The notes under the pieces: generated by a model | Databases searched by the model: none | What the model was told of the DNA's origin: nothing | The model's input: the letters and a program-made list of their open reading frames with translations, nothing else | From: Rhinopithecus roxellana | Lineage: Eukaryota > Chordata > Mammalia > Primates > Cercopithecidae | Reading direction: 5' to 3' | DNA length: 64,000 nucleotides | NCBI RefSeq assembly: GCF_007565055.1 | Contig: NC_044560.1 | Span: forward strand, 85,565,295-85,629,294 | Translations under genes and position numbers: made by a program | In this document: positions 43,419 to 54,420 of the stretch, piece after piece | Layout of the letters: the number at the start of each line of letters is the position of its first letter | How positions within the stretch are numbered: position 1 is the stretch's first letter

Positions 43419-44104
43419 CGACAACGGTCTCTTATCAGGAAGGAATGCGTCGGTTGTGTCGGAACTGAGAAAAGGAAGGAGTCTGACAAGTCTTTCACAA
43501 GGGCTGGTTTCTGTTTCACCTTTAGGGAAGAGTCTAATGACAGTGAGTGAGGGAGGGGATATAACAAGGTGTGTCTGGCTCCCCATCCCATTCTGTCTTG
43601 GATGGGCACTAAGTTTTTACAGTTTCTCTGAGGTTCTTTTGGCCAAGAGGGGTTCTGGTCACTTAATTATGGGGCTTCAAATTTTATTTTTATTTCTCAG
43701 CCACATCGTTCTCTGGAGACTAAGGTAAGCAAGTCCCAGAGGATGACCATCACAGAAGCAGGAGATGGGCTTCGGTTATCAGCCAGGACCTAGGTTCAGA
43801 CCAGCAGCCTTGACATGTGGTCCACACACCCAGTGATCTAAACTTTTGTCACACCATTCTCAGTGATCCTTTTCCATATTGGGGATGAGGATTGAATTTT
43901 CAGGTCAGGGAAAACAGAAAATAGAGGTTAGGGTGGGAAAGGACAGGGGAGAAAGCTCTGGGGAACAGACAGGATACTGAAGCTGAAGCAGAGCACATTT
44001 CAGAAGGGGGCTGGAGATTTGGGATAGGATAACGGCAAGGACAATGATAATTTATAGCTCACTTATTCTGTGCCCTACTAAGTATTTTGCATGTCATCTC
44101 TCTC

Positions 44105-44825
44105 TGTCATGGGTTAAAATGTATGTCACCATTCCCCAAAATTCCAAGCCCCCAGGACCTGACTGTGATCTTACTTGGAAATAGGGTCTTTACAGAGATA
44201 ATCAAGTTAAAATGAGGTATTTAGGGTGAGCCCTAATCCAATATGATTAGTGCCCTTAGAAAAAGGGTAAATAGGCCGGGCGCGGTGGCTCAAGCCTGTA
44301 ATCCCAGCACTTTGGGAGGCTGAGACGGGCAGATCACGAGGTCAGGAGATCGAGACCATCCTGGCTAACATGGTGAAACCCTGTCTCTACTAAAAAATAC
44401 AAAAAACTAGCCGGGCGAGGTGGCGGGTGCCTGTAGTCCCAGCTACTCGGGAGGCTGAGGCAGGAGAATGGCGTGAACCCAGGAGGCGGAGCTTGCAGTG
44501 AGCTGAGATCCGGCCACTGCACTCCAGCCCGAGGCACAGAGCGAGACTCCATCTCAAAAAAAAAAAAAAAAGGGTAAATTTGGAGACAGACGAGCATATG
44601 GAGGGAACGCCACATAGCATGAACATAAGCCATCTATAGACCAAAGAGAGGGGCCCGGAAAACATCCTCCCTCACAGCCCTCCGAGGACACCCACCCTGC
44701 CAACACCTTGATCTTGAACTTCCAGCCTCTAGAACTGTGAGACACTAAAATCTTGTTGGTTTTTTTTAAGCACAGTTTATAATACTTCGTTACAGCAGTG
44801 CTAGCAAACAAATACAAGTTTGTCA
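44105..44825 (+). mobile_element. MLT1A/B-type LTR, split by AluY
   Basis: Left piece 44105-44274: CAAAATTCCAAGCCCCC-type start, ACTTGGAAATAGGGTC, CCCTAATCCAATATGATTAG. Right piece 44572-44825: GGAGACAGACGAGCATATGG, CCTGCCAACACCTTGATC, CTTCCAGCCTCTAGAACTG and GCTAGCAAACAAATACA. Complete apart from the Alu insertion. Confidence 0.9.
44276..44571 (+). mobile_element. AluY of Old World monkey type
   Basis: Full-length, near-consensus Alu from GGCCGGGCGCGGTGGCTC to GAGACTCCATCTC and A18. Diagnostic words are GGCTGAGACGGGC, ACTAAAAAATACAAAAAAC, TAGCCGGGCGAGGTGGCGG and GAGATCCGGCCACTG. The target-site duplication AAAAGGGTAAAT occurs on both sides. It is the youngest-looking Alu here and sets the likely lineage. 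Confidence 0.95.
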
Positions 44826-44839
44826 AGCCACGACTACCA

Positions 44840-44995
44840 TTCTAGAAGGCCAGCACTGTTGTTATCTCCATTTTATAGAAACTCAGGTTTGCAGAGGCTG
44901 AGTAACTCGCCTACATCGCACAGCTAGGAAGAAGAGGAGTTGGCATTTCAAACAAGGTTTGCCTGATTACCAAGAGATTTTAACCACTAATTTTA
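44840..44995 (-). mobile_element. MIR SINE, reverse
   Basis: TTATCTCCATTTTATAGAAAC, TTTGCAGAGGCTGAGTAAC and CACAGCTAGGAAGAAGAGG are the reverse MIR core. It ends near TTTTAACCAC. Confidence 0.75.
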
Positions 44996-44999
44996 ACCA

Positions 45000-45676
45000 T
45001 GCTGCATGGGGTGCTGAGGGTGGGGAAGAGGCTGAGTGGTGCTCAGCCTCCATCACATACATCTGGTAACTTAAAGCATAGGCCGTGACTTTGCCCACCT
45101 CCCAAAGGACCTCCCTCTCTCCCACACACACATCCCTTTGCTCTGCCCAAGGTTGGTCCTGGGAGGGGGGAGCTTGGCGACTAAGGACTGGGTGCACTGT
45201 AGGGTAGACACTACCGCCCCTAGGAGGAATCTCATTTCCCCTCCAGCGCTAAGGAAGCAATGCAGCTGTCAGCTTGTCCCGGGAAAAGCCTGCTGGTCCC
45301 CATGGAGCACCCGCCCCCTGCAGGCATTGTGGTTGGCCTGTCTCTTCTCATTAGGCCTGGGGGGACAGGACACAGCACAGCCAGCAGCTTGCTGCAGCAT
45401 CTCCTGCCGGGAGCACCAGAGCTCTGCTGTGGAGATGCAGTGGCTGCCAACCCTGAGTCACCTTGTCTAATCCTGGAGCCTCGCCCTCCCTGGCTAATTA
45501 TCCCCAAAACCTGCACTGTCCAGAGGCCTTCGGCACAGAGACAGCCACACTCTTGGCCTTTCGTGGGCAGGAGAGGCCTGCTGAGGCTGTTTTAAGAAAG
45601 CAGAATTGTCAGCACCCAAGAGGTAATTAGTATTGAAGAGGCACAAGTTGGCAAGGTGGCAAGGTTAAAAGCTGAG

Positions 45677-45712
<36 letters not shown>

Positions 45713-45865
45713 CATTTCAAATAATTCTTAAAGACTAAACAGGAAGATATGGCCCCTGCCTGGGAAACCATTAAGAAAAATAGAATTCCACACCACAGAC
45801 GACCTGGGCCCTCTCAGGCACTGCTGTCTGAACAGACTCTTCCGCAGTGCCAGGACAGAGCTACC
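45000..45865. other. Repeat-free stretch with candidate regulatory block
   Basis: Only the CA repeat is repetitive. 45240-45600 is GC-richer and contains CTGGCTAATTATCCCC, GAGTCACCTTG and GAGGTAATTAGTATTG words. It could be conserved. Opposed frames of about 110 codons at 45138-45595 have no domain. Confidence 0.35.
45679..45710. repeat. (CA)n microsatellite
   Basis: About 16 uninterrupted AC units. Confidence 0.97.
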
Positions 45866-45869
45866 TCTA

Positions 45870-46185
45870 GGTTGTGAAGCTCTCATCTGCCCCCAAAACC
45901 TGCTCTTCCTCCACTCCTCCTTGTCTCTGCCATCATCCTTCCAGCCACACCACTGAAAACCTCAGAATCTCCCACTGCTTTGTCCACTCCGACCCCATGT
46001 GCTGGGGATTCGTCCTTTGCCATGTAACTCTATCCAGCTCCGCCTCTCCAGTCCACGGTCCCTGCCCTAGTTCTAGCCTGGACCACTATAACGCCTCCCA
46101 TCTGGTCACCCCACATTCAATCACCTTCCATACAAGGGTCTGATTGTGTCATCCTCCTACTTAAAATTCTTTCCTGGCACCTCAC
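45870..46185 (+). mobile_element. L2 fragment
   Basis: CCCCCAAAACCTGCTCTTCC, CAGCCTGGACCACTATAACG-like text, CCTCCCATCTGGTCACCCC and GTCTGATTGTGTCATCC match L2 between its ORF2 end and 3' UTR. Confidence 0.8.
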
Positions 46186-46219
46186 CACCGAGATGCCCCA
46201 TGGGAGAATGCGTTCTCCC

Positions 46220-46410
46220 TTGACCTCTGGCACTGGGTTGGAACTGCAGCTCCACCTTGCTTCCATATGGCCCCGGGTAAATTACTAAATCTCTCCGAAC
46301 TCAGCTTCCTCATCTGTAAAATGGGCGTAACCATACTTACCTCAAGGGACTGTTGTGAGTGGTGAGCAATCAGCATCTTGAACATGTTAATGACTCAGTA
46401 AAGTGTGGCT
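46220..46410 (+). mobile_element. MIR SINE
   Basis: CCCCGGGTAAATTACTAAATC, TCAGCTTCCTCATCTG, TAAAATGGGCGTAAC and CAAGGGACTGTTGTGAG cover most of a MIR. Confidence 0.9.
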
Positions 46411-46414
46411 TTTA

Positions 46415-46515
46415 TCATTATTAATCCAAGAAGGAGAAGGGGCTTGTCCATGGTTACCTGGTAGGTTAGTAGCAAGTCCAAGACCTCGAACCCTCAGGGC
46501 ACTGCAGAGCAAAAT
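46415..46515 (-). mobile_element. MIR SINE, reverse, weak
   Basis: AAGGGGCTTGTCCATGG...GGTAGGTTAGTAGCAAG...CCAAGACCTCGAACCC resembles the reverse MIR core. Confidence 0.4.
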
Positions 46516-46519
46516 ATAG

Positions 46520-46965
46520 CAGGCCCTTGATAAGTATCCGTTGGGTGAGTGGCTGTCAATCAATCCATAAATCAGTCACTTGATCCTAGTCTGCCCTAGG
46601 TAATAAGTCCCACGAGCCTATTAACCTCTTCTCAAGACAAAGGTAAGGAAATCCAGCTTCCTTTTGTGGCCCATGCTTATTTCTCAAGACTCAAGGCAGC
46701 CCCCTGGTGTTCACATCTGGGATTGTATGAACAAGCCAAAACTGGCTCTTCGGACATCCTAAGCCTGATGTGGACTCAGCTTCGCTTTTCAGACTGAGAA
46801 GGCTCTGGTCCTCTGGTTTCCCACATGAGAGTGCCTTTCTCTGAGTAGCAGCCCAGAAAAGGCTTCCTGAGCTCCTGCAGCTGACCCAGCTGGGATTTCA
46901 GGTGGCCCAGACAGTTGGACCAGAATTTCTATCTGTAATAGGATAAATTCTACCTGCTGAGGGTG
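46520..46965. other. Unassigned non-coding stretch
   Basis: No gene or repeat is recognised. Confidence 0.4.
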
Positions 46966-46971
46966 ACTGAA

Positions 46972-47112
46972 TTTTTTTTTTTTTTTTTTTCAGTTGGGGG
47001 ATGAGGTCTGGCTATGTTGCCCAGGCTAATCTCAAAGTCCTGTGTTAAAGCAATCCTCCCCCTCAGCCTCCAGAGTCGCTGGAATTACAGACATAAGCTA
47101 CCATGCCCAGCT
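46972..47112 (-). mobile_element. Free left Alu monomer (FLAM-like), reverse
   Basis: T19 (46972-46990), then GGCTATGTTGCCCAGGCTAATC, CCTCAGCCTCCAGAGTCGC and TACCATGCCCAGCTC. Only a single arm is present, as in FLAM elements that predate dimeric Alu. Confidence 0.8.
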
Positions 47113-47277
47113 CAGAACCTCTTTAAGATGTGTGAAGTCAGGAGCCCTGTGGGAACTGGCTTCAATCCTGCCACTGTGAATGAGCCTGGACCAACAACCG
47201 TCCACTCAAAACTACAGCCTTACCGCTTTGTTGCCTCAGTTAGAAACCCAAACCTCTTCCTGACACCTTTTTTGGGT

Positions 47278-47597
47278 TTTGTTTGTTTTTGTTTTTGTTT
47301 TTTGTTTGTTTTGAGATGGCGTTTTGCTCTTGTTACTCAGACTGGAGTGCAGTGGTGTGATCTCGGCTCACTGCAACCTCTGCCTCTCAGGTTCATGCAA
47401 TTCTCCTGCCTCAGTCTCCAGAGTAGCTGGGATTACAGGCACCAGCCACCACATCTGGCTAATTTTTTGTATTTTTAGTAGAGACGGGGGTTTCACCATG
47501 TTGGCCAGGCTGGTCTTGAACTCCTCACCACAGGTGATCCACCTGCCTCAGTTTCCCAAAATGCTGGGATTGCAGGAGTGAGCCACGGTGCCCAGCC
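47278..47597 (-). mobile_element. Alu SINE, reverse
   Basis: The T/G tail (TTTGTTTGTTTTTG) leads into GAGATGGCGTTTTGCTC and ends GAGCCACGGTGCCCAGCC. Complete. Confidence 0.95.
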
Positions 47598-47894
47598 AAC
47601 CTTTCTTAACCCACCCCCTACACCAAGTCCTACCCATCCCATCATCCAAATGTGTCATTTCCCTCCCACACCACTAACAGTAGCCGTTGATGTTTATGCC
47701 ACCCTCCTCTCCCTCCTGGGCTGTTCCAAGAGCCTCCTTCTTGAAATCCCTGCTTCCAGCTTCACCCCTTGCTCCAACCAAGACAATCTTGCTAACACAA
47801 AAATCTATCTCATCACTCCCCTGCTTAAAACCTTGCAAAGACTTCTCATTGCTCCTGGGAGGAAATCCGAAAGCCTTAACTGGGTTTATATCAT

Positions 47895-49352
47895 CTTTTT
47901 TTTATTATTATTATACTTTAAGTTCTAGGGTACATGTGCACAATGTGCAGGTTTGTTACATATGTATATATGTGCCTTGTTGGTGTCCTGCACCCATTAA
48001 CTCATCGTTTACATTAGGTATATCTCCTAATGCTAGCCCTCCCTCCTACCCCTCCCCACAATAGGACCCAGTGTGTGATGCTCCCCTTCCTGTGTCCAAT
48101 TGATCTCACTGTTCAATTCCCACCTATGAGTGAGAACATGAGGTATTTGGTTTTCTGTTCTTGCGATAGTTTGCTGAGAATGATGGTTTCCAGCTGCACC
48201 CATGTCCCTACAAAGGACACGAACTCATCCTTTTTTATGGCTGCATAGTATTCCATGGTGTATATGTGCCACATTTTCTTAATCCAGTCTGTCACTGATG
48301 GACATTTAGGTTGATTCCAAGTCTTTGCTATTGTGAATAGTGTCACAATAAACATACATGTGCATGTGTCTTTATAGCAGCATGACTTATAATCCTTTGG
48401 GTATACCACCAGTAATGGGATGGCTGGGTCAAATGGTATTTCTAGTTCTAGATCCTTGAGGAATCGCCACACTGTCTTCCATAATGGTTGAACTAGTGTA
48501 CAATCCCACCAACAGTGTAAAAGTGTTCCTATTTCTCCACATCCTCTCCAGCACCTGTTGTTTCCTGATTTTTTAGTGATTGCCATTCTAACTGGTGTGA
48601 GATGGTATCTCATTGTGGTTTTGATTTGCATTTCTCTGATGGCCAGTGATGATGAGCATTTTTTCATGTGTCTGTTGGCTGTATGAATGTCTTCTTTTGA
48701 GAAATGTCTGTTCATATCCTTTGCCCACTTTTTGATGGGGTTCTTTGTTTTTTTTCTTGTAAATTTGATTGAGTTCTTTATAGGTTCTAGATATTAGCCC
48801 TTTGTCAGATGAGTAGATTGCAAAAATGTTCTCCCATTCTGTGGGTTGCCTGTTCACTCTGATGGTAGTTTTTTTTTGCTGTGCAGAAGCTCTTTAGTTT
48901 AATTAGATCCCATTTGTCAATTTTGGCTTTTGTTGCCATTGCTTTTGGTGTTTTAGACATGAAGTCCTTGCCCATGCCTATGTCCTGAATGGTATTACCT
49001 AGGTTTTCTTCTAGGGTTTTTATGGTTTTAGGTCTAACATTTAAGTCTCTAATTCATCTCGAATTAATTTTCGATTTTCATATAAGGAGTAAGGAAAGGA
49101 TGCAGTTTCAGCTTTCTACTTATGGCTAGCCAATTTTTCCAGCACCATTTATTAAATAGGGAATCTTTTCCCCATTTCTTGTTTTTGTCAGGTTTGTCAA
49201 AGATCAGATGGCTCTAGATGTGTGGTATTATTTCTGAGGGCTCTATTCTGTTCCATTGGTCTCTATCTCTGTTTTGGTACCAGTACCATGTTGTTTTGGT
49301 TACTGTAGCTTTGTAGTATAGTTTGAAGTCAGGTAGTGTGATGCCTCCAGTG
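47895..49352 (-). mobile_element. Second L1PA-type LINE, 5' truncated
   Basis: Starts TTTTTTTATTATTATTATAC (tail and 3' UTR on the minus strand), with GGTTTGTTACATATG, and ends near GGTAGTGTGATGCCTCC. About 1.46 kb of 3' UTR and ORF2 C-terminus. A 200-codon frame (48113-48715) retains the Cys-rich motif and ends MFSLIGGN. Further upstream there are frameshifts, for example at the T9 run near 48872. It has more mismatches than the L1 at 21463. No clear target-site duplication is seen. Confidence 0.93.
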
Positions 49353-49491
49353 CCCCTCCCCTTGCAGTCTGATCTGATTGGACTCAACATGCTTGCTTTT
49401 AGAGTGCCAGATTCGTTCCGTCCTCTGGGCCTTGACAAGTGCTATCCCCTCTGCCTAAAACACTTTTCCCCCTCTTCTTCACTTGCTGAGT

Positions 49492-49735
49492 TTATTCAAC
49501 AAATTCATTCAAGAGCTACCTACAGAATGCCAGGGTTGTATCAGGCGATGTCCTCATGAGGTTTGGAGTCTCATGGAAGAGTCATACTTACCTCAAAGGA
49601 CAAATCAAGTAACAAGATTAATCAATCATTAAGAATTGAGATCAGTGCCATGGAGGGGAATGACAGAGAGGCCTAAACTTGGAATCTTGGAAGGCTTCCC
49701 TGAGGAAGGAATCTTTAAGCTGAGAGGTGAGTGGT
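49492..49735 (-). mobile_element. L2 3' region, reverse
   Basis: TTTATTCAACAAATTCATTC, CTACAGAATGCCAGGGTTG, GTCTCATGGAAGAGTC and GGCTTCCCTGAGGAAGG are reversed L2. It abuts a forward L2 head to head. Confidence 0.75.
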
Positions 49736-49984
49736 TGTTCAGAACTGGCAATAGGAACTGGGGACAAAATGTGGCCCCATTCTCCACCAAGTGCAACATG
49801 ATTCCCCATTATGGGAGTAAATGAGGCTAGCAGGTGAGAGTGAGTGTGTCCATGGCTCCTGGCCTAAGGCTCCTGCAACTGCAGTTTTGTCTCTTATTTT
49901 CCCAGTCACTCCATTTTCCTCCCATGGGTAGTAATGAGCAAACCCTGACTAATAAAATGATAAGGCTTCCAGCAGATGATAGCA

Positions 49985-50150
49985 GGGCCTTTGAAATCAT
50001 AGAGACTTGGCCTCGATTCCTGGACCCTCCACGTTTCACTGTGTGGCCCTGGGCCAGTGACTTCCCGTGTAAGCATGAGTTGCCTCATCTGTAAAATGGG
50101 ACAAAAATTCCTCCCTTTGCAAGGTTCTCCTGAGGAGATGGAAGGTGTGT
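49985..50150 (+). mobile_element. MIR SINE
   Basis: TTTCACTGTGTGGCCCTGGGC, GTGACTTCCCGTG, TTGCCTCATCTGTAAAATGGG is a clear MIR core. Confidence 0.9.
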
Positions 50151-50159
50151 CCTTTCAAA

Positions 50160-51030
50160 AATGAGCTGCAAAAGAATTGAAAGACTCATGCCATTTGCAA
50201 TTCAAGTGGGGGTAAATGGGTAACGGGGTCCCTCATGCTTTGGACCAAAATCTACCAAGCTGGCTGGGCTCAAAGAGACCAAGCTAGAGAATTCAAAATT
50301 TCTCACTGCAGAAAAAAAGCCAGTACTACCATTTAAATTGTTGATGTATTCCTTTAAAATTGACTTTCTGTCAGAGAAAAGTATAATTGAATCCCTAGAC
50401 CTTTTGATATTAAAGAGGTTTCTGGACTCCTTTCCCCCACCCCTAGCCCACCAAGTATAAAAGAAAAACAGAGTTGATTTTAAAATATTTGATATTCAGC
50501 ACTTGATCATGCCTCCAAACAGAAACACCTGACTCTGGGCCAGAGCGTGAAGAAAGAGCGGATGGCTGATAAGGTCTCACATGATCTGGCCCCTTCCCAT
50601 AGGGCCCAATAGATGACACCCCTTTCTTACCCTGCCTTCATATAGAACTTATGAAGTCCTGCAGATGGAGATTAAGACATCAGCTGCATTGTTGAAAGTG
50701 TATTGTTGTGGACTGTGGCTTAAGTGTCAACAATGGGTTTCCTAAGTCCACCCTCATCATCAAGCATCCTCACACGTCCAGCCTCAAGGAACAGTAGACC
50801 TGCAGACTTCACCCTGCAGGGGCAGAACACTTACTGCCAAGAGACCCCTTAACGGAGTCCAGAATACCCAGCACCTCATCTCAAACTCACAAGTCAGAAT
50901 AATCACTTGTCTTCCCTGGGAGGAGAGAGGGAAGGAGCAGAGAGAGGCCAGGAAAGACCAGAAGAAGAAAATAAGCCTTTATCCCTAACTTCATTCACTC
51001 TATCTGTGGCATGTCCAAACTGGTCTTCCT
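50160..51030. other. Mostly unassigned; small L2 piece
   Basis: The only recognisable piece is CTCACATGATCTGGCCCC at 50577-50594, an L2 word. The rest shows no gene or repeat. Confidence 0.4.
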
Positions 51031-51034
51031 TTCA

Positions 51035-51470
51035 GCTCTGCAAAAATGCTGTGCTTCTTTGCAGCCAGGGGCTATGCACATGCTTTACTTTTTTTTTTTT
51101 TTCTTTTTTCTTTTTTTTTTTTTTTTTTTTTTTTTTGGTGTACTTGAAACACTGTCTTCTATTCTCTTTTTGTCTAATGACCCCTTATTCATCTTGCAAA
51201 TTTCCGCTTAAACATTATTTCCCTAGGAAAGCCTTCCTGATCTCCCACACAAGGTCATGTCCCCCTAGCTTCTGTATCCCCTCTATGTCGCATTTGTCAC
51301 GACTTTAAGTACATAATTATTTGTGTGATTATCTGTCGGCTTGCTCAAGAAGACTCTAAGTGCATTGAGGGCAGAGCTGTGCTTGTGAGGATGACCACTG
51401 TGTACATCCTGGCATCAGTCTCATTACTACCACACAGTAGAGGCTCAAGATATTAATTAAATGAGGTAAG
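51035..51470 (+). mobile_element. L2 3' region with T/C-rich insertion
   Basis: GCTATGCACATGCTTTAC, TAGGAAAGCCTTCCTGATC, CTCCCACACAAGG, GTGCATTGAGGGCAGAGC and CACAGTAGAGGCTCAAG follow L2. A 48-base T run with two C interruptions (51089-51136) splits it. Confidence 0.8.
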
Positions 51471-51479
51471 TAACAGTGA

Positions 51480-51655
51480 CACACAAAGTCATTTTAAGCA
51501 CTTTGCATACATTAATCTTTTTAATGTTTAAAGTACTTCCATTTTACAAGTGGGGAAACCAAGGCACAAAGAGGCTAGATAATTAGCTCAAGGTCATACA
51601 GCTAACAAGCAGAGCTGGGATTTGAACACAAGCAGTCAGACTCCAGCAGCAGTGC
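51480..51655 (-). mobile_element. MIR SINE, reverse
   Basis: TTTTACAAGTGGGGAAACC, AAGGCACAAAGAGGCTAG, CTCAAGGTCATACAGC and GGGATTTGAACACAAGCAG form the full reverse MIR core. Confidence 0.92.
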
Positions 51656-51659
51656 TACC

Positions 51660-53800
51660 TAACTGCATTGCAATGCATCTTGAGGAGGAGAGATGGAAGA
51701 AGTGTGTGTCTATGCACAAGAGGTCGAGGAGGGTCGTGATGCACAGAAGGGCTTTTCTTGCGCAAGAGTCTAGCCAGAGGAAAACAAAGATGGGAGAAAA
51801 GACAGAAAAGAACGTTCCACCTGCCACATTGAGGTAAGAAGTCAGGGATGCCTAGGGGACGTCAGGGGGTAAAGTGCAGGGGCAGAGAAAGCCCCAAAGC
51901 TCACTGCTGCCTCTGGAACATTGTCAAGCCATCAACTCCTGCCCTGGTCCTGGGAGTGGGTACATGAGTTTGGCTGGCCAGTTGGCATGACAATTGACTC
52001 TCTTGGCCCTTCAGGATGGTCCAGCTATGGGGATCCCTGCCTCCCTGGGGTTCTCAGCACACCTGAGAGAGAATTTCCACCTCATGTCATGACCTACATG
52101 AAACACATCACAGCGCCTGATATAGTAAGGGTGTGATGCATGTTTTTAAAACCTCTCAGAAGAGCCTGCATGGGAGTCACAGCCCCAACCGTGGGTGCCT
52201 CTCCCTGGAGGCAATGTCCCTCGGGGGCTAAGTGTTCATTAACTCTGCCAATGAAGTCCTATAGAGATGGAATGCTGCCACCCCACATGCCTGCACCTGC
52301 ATGGTCAGCATCTGGCAGGCTCATTGTTTTAAGTGATGAGCAATTGTCATTTTCTGTCGCCTCCATGATGAATCACTTTAAGAACTCCCTTCTCTCGACA
52401 GCATAAGTAATTACAGCCCTGGTATCTGGGGCCCTGGCACCGATTAGGAGGGAATCAAACTACACCGGAGCTGATGCTGACTCATTTTTCTTTCTTAAAA
52501 GGCCCTAGAGGCCACAGGGTCAGAATCATTTGGCTGGACCCTTCCTGGGCTGAAAGCTGACTCCCTCCACCCCACACCAAGTAACCCTCGGCACTGCCAG
52601 AGCTGAAGCCTGGAGACAGAGCCCTCCACTCCCACCCTGCAAAGCCCCTCACCCGCTTTCCTCTAGCTGTCTTTAAGACATGATTCCCAAATGGACCAAT
52701 GATTAGGAGGAAAATGTATTGTGGTATAACAGAGAGAAATAATTAGGTTAGATAATAAGAAAGGGAAGTGTACCTTGTAAGAGGTTCTGCTGTGGTTATG
52801 CATGCTTGGGAATATTTGATCTATTATGTTTTTTTCTTGGTAGACATAGGATGTATTGAATCAGTAGAATAAATAAACCCCTTGGTAAGCAAGAAAAACA
52901 TACCTCAGATGATAAGAATCTTGGTGACCCAGAAATGACAATGAGGAAAAGATCAGATGATCCTGACATTCTTATAACCTGAGAAGGAGATCCTGGAACA
53001 GTACTTGGGAGAGCATTGCAATTAGGGCTAAAGAATTAAAGCACACGGGGGCAGACTTGAGTGGTAGAAAGGATATATGAAACCCATGTGCTCAAGAATG
53101 TCTTGGTCATGGTACCTGCTGTCACTTCTCCTACCACCAATGGTTGCCACCATCATAAGCAGTTGTCAGTGAATTCACATCAAGCACCTGTCTGCCTATC
53201 GGCTGGTGTCACCACATGAAAGAAACCTCTGACCAAGAGTTAAGGAAGGCCATTTTCCTGGCAACTTCTGTGAACTAGCCTGGGTGCCAGCTAGCCTGAC
53301 AGCCTCCTGTCTTGATTACTTTCCCTGCCCTTTTACCAATAGTCTGAGAGTCATGTGCTTTTGCAGAAGTTATTGGCTAGGGAGTAAGCAAACAATCCTG
53401 GGCAATCACACCAAAAGTAAAAAGATGGGAGATGTTCATGATTAAATAAGTTTTGGAAATGCTGCATACTTGAGCCTTCTCTGGGAGATTCACAATACCC
53501 ATTAGCATTCTAAATGCTCTGAGAAGCCCTGCAAGAAATAACCAGGCTGGTTTTGTTTAACTCATTGTTTCCTGCACTGCTCTGATCAAGGTACCTTTTT
53601 CGTGGATACCTACAAACATCCCCAAGAACATTCTTTAAGGAAATGTTTGTTGGCACAGCCAAGACTTTCAGCTGCAAATAAAAGAAGAGACTGGGGTCTG
53701 ATTCAACCCAGGACCACAGTGACCTGACCAGAGAAAAAAAGATGCTGAAACCAGCTGTGTTCACCTGAGGAGATGACCTTGTCTGAGAATAACAGTAGCT
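51660..53800. other. Long repeat-poor stretch with candidate block
   Basis: I see no confident repeat. 52220-52530 has a conserved non-coding look: GAGCAATTGTCATTTTC, CATGATGAATCACTTTAAG, AAGTAATTACAGCCC, and an AP-1/MAF-type site TGCTGACTCA at 52470-52479. No coding gene is supported; frames below 100 codons lack motifs. Confidence 0.4.
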
Positions 53801-53929
53801 CATATTTGCTGGGTATTTACCTTGTATGATACTTTGTGATCTCCAATTTTCAGATATGGAAATGTAAAGGAATGAAATGCAATGTACCCAGTAATATATA
53901 ACAGGTGGTCAAGCCAGGGTCTCTCAGTG

Positions 53930-54100
53930 ACCTGCCTGACTTGGGTATGTCCCACAAACCCTCTAGGTTCTAACTTTTTTATTTATAACATGAGGCTAAT
54001 CATATTATATTTTACCCACCCTTATGAAGTTGTGATGAGGATTAGATGAGATGATAAAGGACTTAATGCAGGGCTTAGAACATAGTAAGCTCTTAAGATG
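53930..54100 (+). mobile_element. MIR SINE
   Basis: AACATGAGGCTAATC, TTATGAAGTTGTGATGAGG, ATTAGATGAGATGATAAAGG and CTTAGAACATAGTAAGC match the MIR 3' half. A reverse MIR may precede it at 53805-53925. Confidence 0.7.
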
Positions 54101-54139
54101 TGTCAGCACAACAAATCCCACACAGGCTGTACTTAACTT

Positions 54140-54420
54140 CTCCAGTGATGGGCAGCTCATTACCTTACAAAGACCCTGACATGGCCGGCTCTAGTTACTA
54201 GAACAGTCACCCTGTTATTTAGCCAAAACTTGTCTCGTCTTCCCCTTGGGTCCTAGCTGCGCCCTGGAGGCAGCCCTTAACTCTCCTCCCCTGACAGCTC
54301 TGCAGAGACCCAGAGAAGGATGGCATCCCCAAGTCTGCTGGTCTTTTCTCCTTATCCTCCTCCCCCAGTTCATTGAGCTTGGGAGATGAGGCACTTTGCC
54401 ACCAAGTTAAGACCTTCAAT
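54140..54420 (+). mobile_element. L3/CR1-like LINE relic
   Basis: CAGTGATGGGCAGCTCATTACC, TTACAAAGACC, TAGCCAAAACTTGTCTC and CCTTGGGTCCTAGC resemble the L3/CR1 3' region (gggcagctcactacctt...gagccaaaatctgcctc...ttggtcctagtt). Highly diverged. Confidence 0.45.

Larger units (their letters stand above)
47240..49490 (+). mobile_element. L2, interrupted by an Alu and an L1
   Basis: Pieces: 47240-47275 (AACCCAAACCTCTTCCTGAC), 47600-47890 (ACCAAGTCCTACCCATCC, TCATCACTCCCCTGCTTAAAACC) and 49353-49490 (GGGCCTTGACAAGTGC, CTCTGCCTAAAACAC, CTTCTTCACTTGCTGAG). The order is that of one L2. Confidence 0.75.
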
